From Candidatus Woesearchaeota archaeon (GTDB lineage: Archaea > Nanobdellota > Nanobdellia > Woesearchaeales > JACPJR01), in the NCBI GenBank assembly GCA_016187565.1, contig JACPJR010000035.1, positions 17,698 to 81,697 of the forward strand: a stretch of 64,000 nt of DNA, in the 5' to 3' direction. The translations under genes and the position numbers were made by a program. How positions within the stretch are numbered: position 1 is the stretch's first letter; each line of letters opens with the position of its first letter. Below, one piece after another: positions 53,818-62,358 of this stretch. Under the pieces are notes generated by a model. That model did not search any database. It was not told the origin of the DNA and worked only from the letters and a program-made list of their open reading frames with translations.

Positions 53818-54363
53818 TTAAGTGTTGTGGTTTGATTCCTCAGGTATATGTCCCTTCACAGCGCTTTCTCGCTCAACCTCATGAAGGAATTCTAAGAGTC
53901 TACTACTTCGCTCCCTTCCTACGAGAGCAATGCCCGTAAGAGACATTAATTGACCTTTAAATAATGGCTCAGAAAAGCTAGGAAGTTCTCTTCTTTGTTG
54001 AAGTGCATGTAAGAGAGCTGTTTCATAATCCTCTGTGGTCATTGGCTTTGCAGTTTCATCATAGGCAGGATTTTCTTTGGAGGGTGGTACATGCGCAAAA
54101 TGATCTCTCGCTTCTTTTGGTGCTAGATAGTATTGCGCAACATACGTACCCATGTTACCGGCTCGAGCTTGATGTAGTCTTCCCCAGACAAGATCCTCTA
54201 CTACTAAGGAAAAGAAGTCTACAAGCAATTGGAGAAGTTGCTGTGCAGTAATTAAATGTTCATCATACCTTTTCTGAAGCTCTGCACGCAACTCTTGATT
54301 CTGGATGAAATGCAATGCCTGCTCTACTCCTTGTTGTTCACTAAGCTGTACCATTTTTTTCAC
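53818..54363 (-). CDS. hypothetical protein, 181 aa, of ATPase/membrane unit
   Basis: Helical, soluble: MVQLSEQQGVEQALHFIQN, LQKRYDEHLITAQQLLQLLV, DFFSLVVEDLVWGRLHQARA, then a Pro/Glu-rich turn and LMSLTGIALVGRERSSRLLE. No membrane span or signal peptide. Situated between the long coiled-coil gene (25 nt away) and the multi-TM gene. Family not recognised; likely a soluble component of the same assembly. Confidence 0.7.
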   Translation of the reverse strand: MKKMVQLSEQQGVEQALHFIQNQELRAELQKRYDEHLITAQQLLQLLVDFFSLVVEDLVWGRLHQARAGNMGTYVAQYYLAPKEARDHFAHVPPSKENPAYDETAKPMTTEDYETALLHALQQRRELPSFSEPLFKGQLMSLTGIALVGRERSSRLLEFLHEVERESAVKGHIPEESNHNT

Positions 54364-54411
54364 CTTGTTCTTTGTTAGTCATACTATGGACGTTCATTTA
54401 CGATAATCACC

Positions 54412-55908
54412 TTAAGGGCCAGTCCCTCCTGCTGTACCTTGTCCTCCACTCCCTCCTGGTGTCGGAACTGGCAAAGGTGGTTGGGCAGGAGGAGGCTGAG
54501 GTGGAGGTTGTGCCTGTGGATTAATAACAATAGTTGACCCAATCTGAATAGGCTGCCCCATCGTGTTTGCAAGAGCCTGCAAAGCCGCAATATTACCTTG
54601 CATGTTCTGCTGGAGTTGCTGCTGCTGTGCTGCTGCTGCTGCTGCTGCTGCTGAAGGTGGTTGTGGACCTGCCTGACCCCCTCCTCTCATGAGGCGTCTA
54701 GGTATTCCGCTTATCCATCCGAGGGTACGGTTAACCCAGCCGGCTCTCTGTTGAGGTCCTCGTGAAGCTAAATACATGACGATAAACCCAGCAATGGCGT
54801 TTCCAATAAAGCTTCCACCAAAAAAGATTTTTGTAATACCTGGTGCTGCATCGAGACTTTTAAATGCAGTATTGGCAAGGGTGTTTACAATCCCATAGGC
54901 TATAGCGCCTGCAAGCGGAGCATTATCATTGCTCCCTGCCCTAACTGCACGATAGAGGATAAGTATCAAAATGTAGTATCCAAAGGTTATCAAGGTCTCA
55001 AAGCGTAAACCACTTTGTGCTGCCAAGATTGCGAGATAGATGGAAATCATCCACCATGCAGTGCTGCCAAGCCCCCCTCGTTGATTGCTTCCAATGAACG
55101 AATTAAAGGAAAAGTAGTACAGTAATGAGGCTCCGATAAGTACCCATAAATGGGGTGGCCGTAAGACAGCACAATCAGTACCATCATCATTGGCACAGTA
55201 TACCGTAACACCATTAACCTCTTTACCATACATCTTCCATGTTTTAGAATCACCCAAGAGATAGGTCTTTCCTGTAGTAAACCAATCCATTTCCCAGATG
55301 TACTTACCTGCAGTTGGTGGTGGTGGAGGTGGAGTACCCGTAGTACCCGTACTAGCCAATAATCCCTGGAGGTTTGCTGCAACAACCAGAGCAAGAATAA
55401 TAATAACAACCGTCGTCAAGTTACGATTGTGATCATCATTTAATGTTCTTGCCTGTGTGCTCCACATTGCTAGTAACCGAATGATAAAGAGACCAGCAGC
55501 AGCAAGAACTACTGCATTGACGAGGAAGTGTTTTTCGACATACTTGACTAGTGATGGATGCTTCCAGAAGTACACTCCACCGCCAATTTGATATGCGATG
55601 AAGATTGCAAGGCCGACAATAACGATATAAGCAAAAGTATTGTCAGTATCACTGGGTGTAGTGTTCCCTCTAATGAACTTTCCAATAAGGTAACGATAAG
55701 CAAGGTAGAGGACAAAGGCTATAATGAACACATTGATGAAGAACTCTGGAGTGAATAGTCCAGCAACTTTTCCCCATCCACCGCTTATCTTTCCTTTCAA
55801 GCTGTCATATTTGTTCTTAACAGTATCAGTAAGTGCAGCCTCGACAAGGAGCGTATGGGCTAAAAGGATCGTTAAAAGTATGAGGACCATGAGGTATCGT
55901 TTATTCAT
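54412..55908 (-). CDS. multi-TM membrane protein with Ala/Gln/Pro-rich tail
   Basis: 498 aa. Signal peptide (LMVLILLTILLAHTLLVEA), then about eight membrane helices (FFINVFIIAFVLYLAYRYLI; FAYIVIVGLAIFIAYQIG; LVNAVVLAAAGLFIIRLLAM; NLTTVVIIILALVVAANLQG; LWVLIGASLLYYFSFNSFIG; MISIYLAILAAQSGLRF; LITFGYYILILILYRAVR; IGNAIAGFIVMYLAS). Between TM4 and TM5 an external loop has six Pro and two Cys. The C-terminal ~110 residues are low-complexity Ala8/Gln and Pro-Gln-rich, likely cytoplasmic. Overall plan resembles VirB6/TrbL-like membrane channels, but I see no diagnostic motif. ATGA overlap with the ATPase gene. Confidence 0.8.
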   Translation of the reverse strand: MNKRYLMVLILLTILLAHTLLVEAALTDTVKNKYDSLKGKISGGWGKVAGLFTPEFFINVFIIAFVLYLAYRYLIGKFIRGNTTPSDTDNTFAYIVIVGLAIFIAYQIGGGVYFWKHPSLVKYVEKHFLVNAVVLAAAGLFIIRLLAMWSTQARTLNDDHNRNLTTVVIIILALVVAANLQGLLASTGTTGTPPPPPPTAGKYIWEMDWFTTGKTYLLGDSKTWKMYGKEVNGVTVYCANDDGTDCAVLRPPHLWVLIGASLLYYFSFNSFIGSNQRGGLGSTAWWMISIYLAILAAQSGLRFETLITFGYYILILILYRAVRAGSNDNAPLAGAIAYGIVNTLANTAFKSLDAAPGITKIFFGGSFIGNAIAGFIVMYLASRGPQQRAGWVNRTLGWISGIPRRLMRGGGQAGPQPPSAAAAAAAAQQQQLQQNMQGNIAALQALANTMGQPIQIGSTIVINPQAQPPPQPPPAQPPLPVPTPGGSGGQGTAGGTGP

Positions 55909-57056
55909 AGGCCCTCACCTTTTTTTGTCAACGCAGCAATAACTTCGTGATCAGCCACTAAACCTTGCTGCTGGAGGCGTATCCAGTGACGGAGTAATAG
56001 AGAAGGAATAGTAAAGGTGTTTTGCTGCTTTGCAACAAGATCCACTTCCATCAATCGTTCTAACAAACTCTTCGTAACAGGAGCACTGCGATAGATCTTT
56101 CGTGCAACATCGCTCAAACGCAATGCCTCATGATACGCCAGGACGTGAAGAATAACACGCAACAAACTCTGTCCTCGTGCTCGTGCGAGCGATTCCTGAT
56201 ACACATTACTACACCACTGATGCACGATGCTTTGCTCATCCAACAATTCCTCAAGGATTACTTTTTTAAGATTCTTTTCATGTGCGTGTTGATATCGTGT
56301 AACAATTGCTCGAATCAATGCAGGATGTCCATTGGTTATCTGAAGTAACAATGCACGTTCCTGTGACGAAAGTATTTGATGTTGGTGTACGAGCCACTTA
56401 TCAAGGATTTCATGAGAAACTGGATGCCATGATTCGATAGTAAAACCATACTTCTGGAGCAGACGAGCATACTGAGTTTCCTGATGCGTCGCAGCTACAC
56501 ACGTCACTGTTGGCTGCTTTTGCAGTGCATCATGAAGAATGGCAAGCACATTTCCGATCTTTGGGAAGTTATTTAACTCATCAAGGTAATGGATATTATC
56601 AAGGTAAAGCACAAGCTCATTTGGAGTTGCTGCTGAAAGAAAAGAAAACGCTTCTTGTACCAGTAACAGTTGATTGGGTTTAATCTTCTGAAGCTCATTT
56701 GCAACAAGCTGAAGTTTCTGCATTGCTGCAGGAGAACATGAAGACTGGAGAAGTTTCTCAAGGTTCAGATAATCGGGAAATTCTTCCCATTTTTTACTTT
56801 GTAACCAGAATAAGACATGACCCATAAAGGCAATGGCAAAACCCTCTGGACTCGTGCTGATCTGTGATAGATCAACAAAAACAACCTCCTTTTTCCCGGT
56901 TATCCTCTGCATACTCGTTTGGAGTGTCCGGGTTTTGCCTGATTGCTGTGGGCCGAGAAGAACAAGATGCTTTTGTGATCCTTGGGTAAAAGAAGGAAGA
57001 GAAAACGAGCTATCAAAAAGGATATCAGGATTCAACGACCTCAACACGCGAAACAT
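55905..57056 (-). CDS. AAA ATPase, archaeal ATPase (PF01637-like) with C-terminal wHTH
   Basis: 383 aa. Walker A HLVLLGPQQSGKTRTLQTSM (~32-50), Walker B ELVLYLDNIHYLDEL (~168-180, hhhhDN variant), sensor-1-like VTCVAATHQET, and an Arg-containing region TNGHPALIRAIVTRYQHAHE. Residues ~285-370 form a winged-helix (SLLRVILHVLAYHEALRLSD; SAPVTKSLLERLMEVDLVA). This STAND/Arch-ATPase type is common in archaea near surface or conjugation genes. Its promoter holds a 16-bp palindrome over the TATA box. First gene of the unit ending at 51945. Coupled by ATGA to the multi-TM gene. Confidence 0.88.
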   Translation of the reverse strand: MFRVLRSLNPDILFDSSFSLPSFTQGSQKHLVLLGPQQSGKTRTLQTSMQRITGKKEVVFVDLSQISTSPEGFAIAFMGHVLFWLQSKKWEEFPDYLNLEKLLQSSCSPAAMQKLQLVANELQKIKPNQLLLVQEAFSFLSAATPNELVLYLDNIHYLDELNNFPKIGNVLAILHDALQKQPTVTCVAATHQETQYARLLQKYGFTIESWHPVSHEILDKWLVHQHQILSSQERALLLQITNGHPALIRAIVTRYQHAHEKNLKKVILEELLDEQSIVHQWCSNVYQESLARARGQSLLRVILHVLAYHEALRLSDVARKIYRSAPVTKSLLERLMEVDLVAKQQNTFTIPSLLLRHWIRLQQQGLVADHEVIAALTKKGEGL

Positions 57057-57096
57057 CAGATCACTTCTGTATGCTCCTCAAGAGCTTCTTTACCAA

Positions 57097-57394
57097 TTGG
57101 TATATATACCAAAAAGAAGGGATATATAAACCTTTCGCAAAACCCTTCGTTGGCGCTCATCAAGGCCTTGCGAGGTTTATTTTGGTTCTTTGGTAGTAAT
57201 AGGGATTATACCAAATGGAATATATTCATTTTTTAATATATGCCATTCGGCATAGGTTATATTTAAATGTTTCTGTGAAGATGGTTCGTAGGTGTTATGC
57301 CTAATGGTATATATACCATAAGGAATAGGTAGTAAATAAACGTATCTATCTTTTGTCACTATCTACTGGGGGCTACAATCGAAAAGTTTAAATA
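57097..57394. promoter_or_regulatory. palindromic TATA-overlapping operators, ~300-nt divergent region
   Basis: TTGGTATATATACCAA (57097-57112) and ATGGTATATATACCAT (57304-57319) are two perfect 16-bp palindromes sharing the core TGGTATATATACCA; the first sits where the ATPase gene's TATA box is expected. Inverted half-sites TATACCA...TGGAATATA occur at 57208-57225. TATGCC-ATTC-GGCATA (57239-57254) is a separate hairpin. TTTAAATA (57387-57394) is the likely TATA for the gene at 57437. A site-specific repressor for both directions is inferred. Confidence 0.55.
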
Positions 57395-57436
57395 GTTACC
57401 ATGCTCACAGAGGAGAAAGACAAAAGCGATGTGACT

Positions 57437-58333
57437 ATGGCAAACAACCTCGAAGCAAGAACAGAAAGCGTTAGTAGAATTACGGTTAGTTATAACATTT
57501 TTCACTGGTTGTTCTATCCGAGCAATTGGTCTGCTAACTTTCCTGTACGACCATTGCAAGAAAAATATGCCGAAGTTACGAAGTACCATCCACGATTCAT
57601 CGGGGAGATTGCATCAGGGGGAGAACATCTTGGAAGTGTGACAAAGTTCAACCGTGGCGGAGATCAAGGAAAGGCGTTCTATGGTGCAGCGATTGATACT
57701 TCAAGACATTCTCTTGACAACCTCGTTGACTGGTGTGAGGACCCACCACTAGAAAGCGAGCTTAATCGTGGCCGATTTTCACATTATCGAAAAACTGCCA
57801 TGGTCATTCAACCTCCTGGCGGCGGAAAAGCAGTGCATCTCGAACAGTACAAACCCAGTTTATTCCAGAGTTGGTATGGACTTCCATTCAAGCTTATGGT
57901 AAGTGCTGTTGCATTTCCCTTCACGCTTGTTCCTTACCTTGGATCATACCTGCGAAGAACAAGTTCACTTTTTGGTAAAAAAAAGGAACAAGTAGAATTA
58001 GGAAAATTATACAATGTCACCGGATTAGCAAGTGACGCTTTAGTGCTTGACCAAGACTTTATCGCAACGTTGAGGACATTAGGATTGGGTAAGTACTATG
58101 ATCTCCGTGATAACGCGCAAAATGTTGTTGCTCGAGTAAAGCGCAGTCCACTTATCAAACTTCTGACACTCGGACTAAAGGATTACTATGTCATAGAATT
58201 CAAGCAACCTGTTCAGAGAGGAACTGCACTCTATATAGTTGGCTTTGTTGATTATCTCAACCGCGAAGGAGAATTCAGAAGAAAGAGACCTCGACCTGAT
58301 CTTCCAACAGGCAATCTTTTCAGACACGAATAG
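57437..58333 (+). CDS. hypothetical protein, 298 aa
   Basis: The start is put at 57437 because the TATA box at 57387 would place transcription after the first in-frame ATG (57401). Mixed alpha/beta without signal peptide: FPVRPLQEKYAEVTKYHPRF, GKAFYGAAIDTSRHSLDNLV, RFSHYRKTAMVIQPPGGGKA, then a hydrophobic but not clearly membrane-spanning middle (GLPFKLMVSAVAFPFTLVPY) and KLLTLGLKDYYVIEFKQPVQ. Family not recognised. Divergent from the ATPase/membrane unit, sharing the palindromic control region. Confidence 0.7.
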   Translation: MANNLEARTESVSRITVSYNIFHWLFYPSNWSANFPVRPLQEKYAEVTKYHPRFIGEIASGGEHLGSVTKFNRGGDQGKAFYGAAIDTSRHSLDNLVDWCEDPPLESELNRGRFSHYRKTAMVIQPPGGGKAVHLEQYKPSLFQSWYGLPFKLMVSAVAFPFTLVPYLGSYLRRTSSLFGKKKEQVELGKLYNVTGLASDALVLDQDFIATLRTLGLGKYYDLRDNAQNVVARVKRSPLIKLLTLGLKDYYVIEFKQPVQRGTALYIVGFVDYLNREGEFRRKRPRPDLPTGNLFRHE

Positions 58334-58346
58334 GAGAGGGAGGCTA

Positions 58347-58751
58347 TTAATGTCCATGCCCACCAAGCTTCTCAGCGTGCTTTCCAAGATGTTTTTTGTT
58401 CTTTTTGCTGCCAAATAAAGCATGGTAGAACCATGATGCAGTATGATAGAGTGCATACACTGCGCCATAACCAACAAGCCCACCAGCGACAACGCCAAGT
58501 GTTTGTCCAGCAGTAGCACCAAGAATAGGCATGACATAGCTTGTCCAAGAACCTAAGGAAGAGGCATAGGCATCTGCATATGCTGAACCATACATACCAC
58601 CGAGAATAATACCAGCACCATATGCTATGGCTTTTACAGGAGTTGCAATCCAGCTGGAATTAACAATATGCTCTAAACCACCACTTCCACTTTCAGCCTT
58701 TGCTGGTCCTGCTGCAGGGTGTGCAGCTGCTGGTGCTGCATTCATGGTCAA
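58347..58751 (-). CDS. small membrane protein with glycine-zipper segments
   Basis: 134 aa. Ala/Pro/Gly-rich start, two or three hydrophobic segments with small-residue spacing (AIAYGAGIILGGMYGSAYAD; SYVMPILGATAGQTLGVVAG; LVGYGAVYALYHTASWFYHA), ending in Lys/His. The Gly-x3-Gly pattern suits oligomerising membrane helices. It starts at the stop of the 116-aa gene in an ATGA overlap. Convergent with the gene at 57437, whose end is 14 nt away. Function unknown. Confidence 0.75.
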   Translation of the reverse strand: MTMNAAPAAAHPAAGPAKAESGSGGLEHIVNSSWIATPVKAIAYGAGIILGGMYGSAYADAYASSLGSWTSYVMPILGATAGQTLGVVAGGLVGYGAVYALYHTASWFYHALFGSKKNKKHLGKHAEKLGGHGH

Positions 58752-59098
58752 GGGGTAGGGGTAGGAGGAGGAGCTCCAGGAGGAGGAGGTGCTCCATAAG
58801 GCAACGGCGTAGGTGCCCGTCTTCGTCTATGACAAAGATGCAGCGCACCTTGCACAGCGGCATAAGCAACTACGGCACTCAGGACAGTTTCAAGGGGAGC
58901 TTGTTGAGCATTATCAATAGCATCGCCTGCTGCATCTAATCCATAGTGTCCAAGAACCCTGCCAACAGTATACGGCACTGCCAATGCTTGCTTTGCAGCA
59001 CCTAGATACCATGCTGGATCTTTATCAACGCCTGCTGCTGCTCCAAGAACAACAAGGCCAGTTACAATTCTTTCGAGGTTTCTCATGTTAGTTACCAC
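58748..59098 (-). CDS. small membrane protein, Pro-rich tail
   Basis: 116 aa. N-terminal hydrophobic helix (LERIVTGLVVLGAAAGV), a second weaker one (VLSAVVAYAAVQGALHLC), then a basic/Pro-rich tail (RRRRAPTPLPYGAPPPPG). A TATA box (TTATATATT on this strand) lies ~20 nt upstream. The stop is in ATGA overlap with the glycine-zipper gene. Likely forms a pair with it in the membrane. Function unknown. Confidence 0.7.
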   Translation of the reverse strand: MVTNMRNLERIVTGLVVLGAAAGVDKDPAWYLGAAKQALAVPYTVGRVLGHYGLDAAGDAIDNAQQAPLETVLSAVVAYAAVQGALHLCHRRRRAPTPLPYGAPPPPGAPPPTPTP

Positions 59099-59215
59099 TA
59101 AACAGTACTAATATATAAGGTTTTCTATTGTATTGAGCAATTTACTCAACCTATCAAAGAAAAATACAGCCATGGCGCTGGCGAGACAAAGCAAACTTTC
59201 GAAAAGAAAGAGAAT

Positions 59216-59473
59216 TTACTGAAGATCGACATTATTGCCTAAGGCCTGGCCGGGCATTCCTCTCTCGAACAACACACGAACACATCCTTTATTACCATGA
59301 CTGCTGCGCACAACTCCTTTAATCTCCGTTCCTTGCGTGTTCTTCCACGAAACAGCCGTCCCTACAAGTTGTGCTGCCTTTTCCTTTGCATCAACACCCT
59401 CTACCTTAACAACCATTTGGTTGTCATACTGATGATGTCGTGCACGTCGAAAATTCACAATAACGCCTTTCAT
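59216..59473 (-). CDS. rpl35ae: ribosomal protein eL33 (L35Ae)
   Basis: 85 aa, the archaeal length. MKGVIVNFRRARHHQYDNQM, GTAVSWKNTQGTEIKGVVRS, SHGNKGCVRVLFERGMPGQA and LGNNVDLQ match the eL33 family, whose conserved features are the N-terminal G-x-V/I-x-N-x-R-R strand, the HGNxGxVRVxF turn and the G-[ML]-P-x-x-x-L-G C-terminus. Large-subunit protein found in archaea and eukaryotes only. A TATA box (TATTTAAA) lies about 25 nt before the start. Confidence 0.95.
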   Translation of the reverse strand: MKGVIVNFRRARHHQYDNQMVVKVEGVDAKEKAAQLVGTAVSWKNTQGTEIKGVVRSSHGNKGCVRVLFERGMPGQALGNNVDLQ

Positions 59474-59541
59474 AGGAGAGGGAAATAACAGGGGGTTTAA
59501 ATAGCTTTTGTAAAAAGAAAAAAAGAAAGTACTACTAAGAC

Positions 59542-60396
59542 CTATTGCAGCGTTCTGTTGCTAACGCTCATGTTGATAGAAATAGGTGGTTGGGCTTTAC
59601 ATACGCCACTGCTGTTGATACAACCGCGGGTACAGTTGACAAGTGTGATAGCACCAACATCACCGGTACAATAGTATTCGACAAGGGTAACACCGGTATT
59701 ACAAAAATCAGTGCCATGTTGGCCTTCAGTAGCATTGACATAGCCTTTGACATACGGCTTTATGCCACCGTCGCTGTCATAGCAGTAGGTTTCGTTATAT
59801 TCAGACCCATAACACTCACCGTTTTGACATCCTTTGTAGCCGTAGTCAGTGCACGTTATGCCAGTCGTCGAGAATCCCTCACCAACACAATAACGCTCGT
59901 CAAGGTAGTTCTGATTAATGCATGTGTCCACGAAACTATAGTTCCCTCTTCCCTCTGCAAAACCATAGACACTTCCCTTGAGATCATAGACCTTTCCACC
60001 ATCAGAGTCTTTACACCAGTCTCCCGGGGTTTCATTTGCGCATGCGCCATTGATACATGAGGTAGAAAAGAATGTCGAGCAATTAACGCGTTGAGAAGCT
60101 ACAGATCCATTCACTTGACAGTAAGCCTCGTCAAGAAGAACGCTGCTCGAACAATAATCAGTCCAAGTTGTACCATTAATCCCATAGGCCGTACCTTTTA
60201 CAAAGTAATTGAGACCACCGTCAGTGTCCCAACAAGAACCATTTCCCAATCCGGTAACCCCAAGTGCTCCTTCAAGTTTGTCAAGACGATTGTCTAATCC
60301 CTGATATGCCCCGCCTGTTGCACCTTTGGTAGTGCATCCTGCGAGTAACAGAATAGCTACAGCCAAACCTACGATTATCACGCCACTTTTTTTCAT
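59542..60396 (-). CDS. Cys-rich lipoprotein with three tandem repeats
   Basis: 284 aa from ATG 60396, which follows AAAGGAGGCG; the frame extends upstream past that site. Signal and lipobox: KSGVIIVGLAVAILLLAGC. Three related units of ~70 residues each begin C-[WKY]-D-[ST]-D-G-G (CWDTDGGLNYFVKGTAYGIN; CKDSDGGKVYDLKGSVYGF; CYDSDGGIKPYVKGYVN), continue with a D-x-C and L-x-E-x-Y-C motif (YCSSSVLLDEAYC; TCINQNYLDERYC; FCNTGVTLVEYYC) and end N/T-C...GC. Likely disulfide-stabilised surface domains. Function unknown. Confidence 0.85.
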   Translation of the reverse strand: MKKSGVIIVGLAVAILLLAGCTTKGATGGAYQGLDNRLDKLEGALGVTGLGNGSCWDTDGGLNYFVKGTAYGINGTTWTDYCSSSVLLDEAYCQVNGSVASQRVNCSTFFSTSCINGACANETPGDWCKDSDGGKVYDLKGSVYGFAEGRGNYSFVDTCINQNYLDERYCVGEGFSTTGITCTDYGYKGCQNGECYGSEYNETYCYDSDGGIKPYVKGYVNATEGQHGTDFCNTGVTLVEYYCTGDVGAITLVNCTRGCINSSGVCKAQPPISINMSVSNRTLQ

Positions 60397-60553
60397 AATT
60401 TCGCCTCCTTTACTTTCAAATATACTCAAAGAGATACTAATATACACTTATATATATATATATATATTTTTATTTTGGGGAGCGATAGAAGACGGGAACG
60501 AAATCCTAAATAAGAAGTAAACTTTATATTTAAGTTCTACTTGTATGTTTACT

Positions 60554-60874
60554 ATGAATGTGTTGTTTATCTGTAATCAAAACCAGAACCGAAGCAAAAC
60601 TGCTGAGGAAATCTTCAAAGATAGATTTAACACTAAATCAGCAGGTCTTTATAATGCTAAACCTGTTACTGAAAAACAGATTTCTTGGGCTGACACTATA
60701 GTTGTTATGGAAGAAACCCAGCGTGCTGAGATAGCTCATAGGTTTCCTAAACAATATCTACTTAAATATATACTTTCCCTTGATATTCCTGACGTGTACC
60801 ATTATAACCAGGCTCAACTAATTGAGATTTTAAACAGTAAAATCAATGAACTATTTGAGCCACTCATCAAATAA
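60554..60874 (+). CDS. low-molecular-weight protein tyrosine phosphatase-like protein
   Basis: 106 aa from ATG 60554, ~28 nt after the TATA box (TTTATATT), rather than ATG 60545. The P-loop is FICNQNQNRSKTAEEIF: C-x5-R-S, with the unusual N-Q-N-Q-N. SWADTIVVMEETQRAEI carries the VVM strand, and DIPDVYHYN the DP-type Asp region, where Asp is followed by Val instead of Pro. Resembles the small predicted phosphatases of the COG4551 type. Substrate unknown. Its last 24 nt overlap a gene on the other strand. Confidence 0.8.
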   Translation: MNVLFICNQNQNRSKTAEEIFKDRFNTKSAGLYNAKPVTEKQISWADTIVVMEETQRAEIAHRFPKQYLLKYILSLDIPDVYHYNQAQLIEILNSKINELFEPLIK

Positions 60875-61027
60875 TCTCGTAGCTTTCTTTTTTGTTGTAA
60901 AAACTTTTGTTTCTGCCACTGACATTTCTGGTAACCTCCTTGTTACTTTGAATTTCGTACCTCTATGGTTTTGAATTTCCATTAAACTCACTTCCCATTT
61001 TTTGGTTGAGTGTTTCTTTGTTGCCAT
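60851..61027 (-). CDS. small basic protein, 58 aa
   Basis: MATKKHSTKKWEVSLMEIQN then HRGTKFKVTRRLPEMSVAET and KVFTTKKKATRLFDEWLK. I recognise this as a small archaeal family (W-x-V-x-L...K-x-x-V-T-R-R-L-P-E...T-K-V-F-x-x-K-x-x-A), strongly basic and likely DNA- or RNA-binding. Its 3' end overlaps the antisense phosphatase gene by 24 nt. The next gene on the strand is the TctA-like permease, 35 nt upstream. Function unknown. Confidence 0.7.
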   Translation of the reverse strand: MATKKHSTKKWEVSLMEIQNHRGTKFKVTRRLPEMSVAETKVFTTKKKATRLFDEWLK

Positions 61028-61061
61028 ATTTATACCTCTGGATTATTTGGGAGTATGTCAT

Positions 61062-62276
61062 TTATAAAATAAAAAACAAAATAACCGGCAAAAGGAGACA
61101 ACCCATGGCATGGGTTCGCTGGGTTTTAAGGATCGCAGGGATAATGCCAATGGCAGTGCTGATGAGAAGGATGAAAAGGCCTATCCAGCCAGTAACAATA
61201 CCGACAAGAATGATGACCAAGAGCATGACGCCGATGATAAGCTTATGATAATTTACTTTCATAATAAGGTTAGCAAAGAGTTTTCCAAAAAATATTGCTA
61301 AAAGCATGCCGATGCTACCCGCAACCAACGCACTTGCTAAAAATAACAGAATAACGTTCATTGACGGTTCGTCAATAAAATGCTGGAGCGCTACTACTGA
61401 GCCATTTCGCGCTTTATCAAGAACATAAAATGTAACCAAGCTCAGTACGAAGCTTACGGTGTTGATGCTTCCTAAGAGAATCATAAATCCCTGATCACCT
61501 AACTTTCGCGTAAGCTGCAATGAGATGATGGCTGCCTGCGCAGCTCCCAAACCCGGCAAGAGAGAGGTTAGCCATCCTGAGAATTGTCCACTCAACAATG
61601 CTTTACAGGTGGTTGCTTTTTGAAGAGGAATTTCTGAGGTATATTCTTGTGGGGGAAGATGTTCATTCTCAAAAAGGCTGACAAGTAAGGTGCTTATGCC
61701 GAACAGCCCTGAAAGCATAGGGAAGAGTGGATCTGAAAGTCCTGGATAGGTAAGAACAAGCACCCCAAAGATTCCTGAGATTAAAAATAGAATCAAGGCC
61801 CATATCTTTTTCCTGTCTCGCAGAATCATGAAGCAAGCAACGGCGATGAGAAGATACCCCACATACTCCTTAATGAGAGGATAGATCCATTGGGCAAGTG
61901 GAACAAACAGGGGAAAGAACAGAATGCTCAAGAGTAAGGCACCAAAACTACCAACAATGGTAAGTTGTACTGCCAAAAAACCATGGCCCTTCAGGAGGTA
62001 TCGATGTCCGGGCAACACGCCCAGGGCAGTTTCTGACTCAGGTGCACCTAAGAAAATAGAAGGGATCGTATCAAGAAAGGTATGGGTTACGGACATTGCT
62101 ACAATAGCCACTCCCAAGGTGAGAGGATGCACAAACCTAAGAAAAAAAGTAGAGAGTGAAATAAGCATGACTGCGACGAGATTAATGTGAACACCGGGGA
62201 TTAAACCGGTGATAATCCCTGCAGCAATTCCTACAAGGATTCCCAACACAAATTGTAAAAATAAAGAAGGCTCCAT
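61062..62276 (-). CDS. TctA/DUF112-like integral membrane permease
   Basis: 404 aa, ~10 membrane helices. Two halves each have the tripartite-tricarboxylate-type signature: IAAGIITGLIPGVHINLVAV (~18-37) and GWLTSLLPGLGAAQAAIIS (~237-255), plus SIFLGAPESETALGVLPGHRY (TctA-like P-E-S/A-x-T-A-x-G-V-x-P-G). DUF112-type archaeal proteins share this plan without known partners TctB/TctC, and none are seen here. Possible carboxylate or lipid-linked substrate. TATA-like TTTAAATC lies ~27 nt before the ATG. Confidence 0.85.
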   Translation of the reverse strand: MEPSLFLQFVLGILVGIAAGIITGLIPGVHINLVAVMLISLSTFFLRFVHPLTLGVAIVAMSVTHTFLDTIPSIFLGAPESETALGVLPGHRYLLKGHGFLAVQLTIVGSFGALLLSILFFPLFVPLAQWIYPLIKEYVGYLLIAVACFMILRDRKKIWALILFLISGIFGVLVLTYPGLSDPLFPMLSGLFGISTLLVSLFENEHLPPQEYTSEIPLQKATTCKALLSGQFSGWLTSLLPGLGAAQAAIISLQLTRKLGDQGFMILLGSINTVSFVLSLVTFYVLDKARNGSVVALQHFIDEPSMNVILLFLASALVAGSIGMLLAIFFGKLFANLIMKVNYHKLIIGVMLLVIILVGIVTGWIGLFILLISTAIGIIPAILKTQRTHAMGCLLLPVILFFIL

Positions 62277-62358
62277 GCAGGAAGGTGGACAACAAAAAGA
62301 TTTAAACAGCTTCTGGAAGATAAACCGGAAGATTGTCAGAGGCTACCGAAAAAAACTT

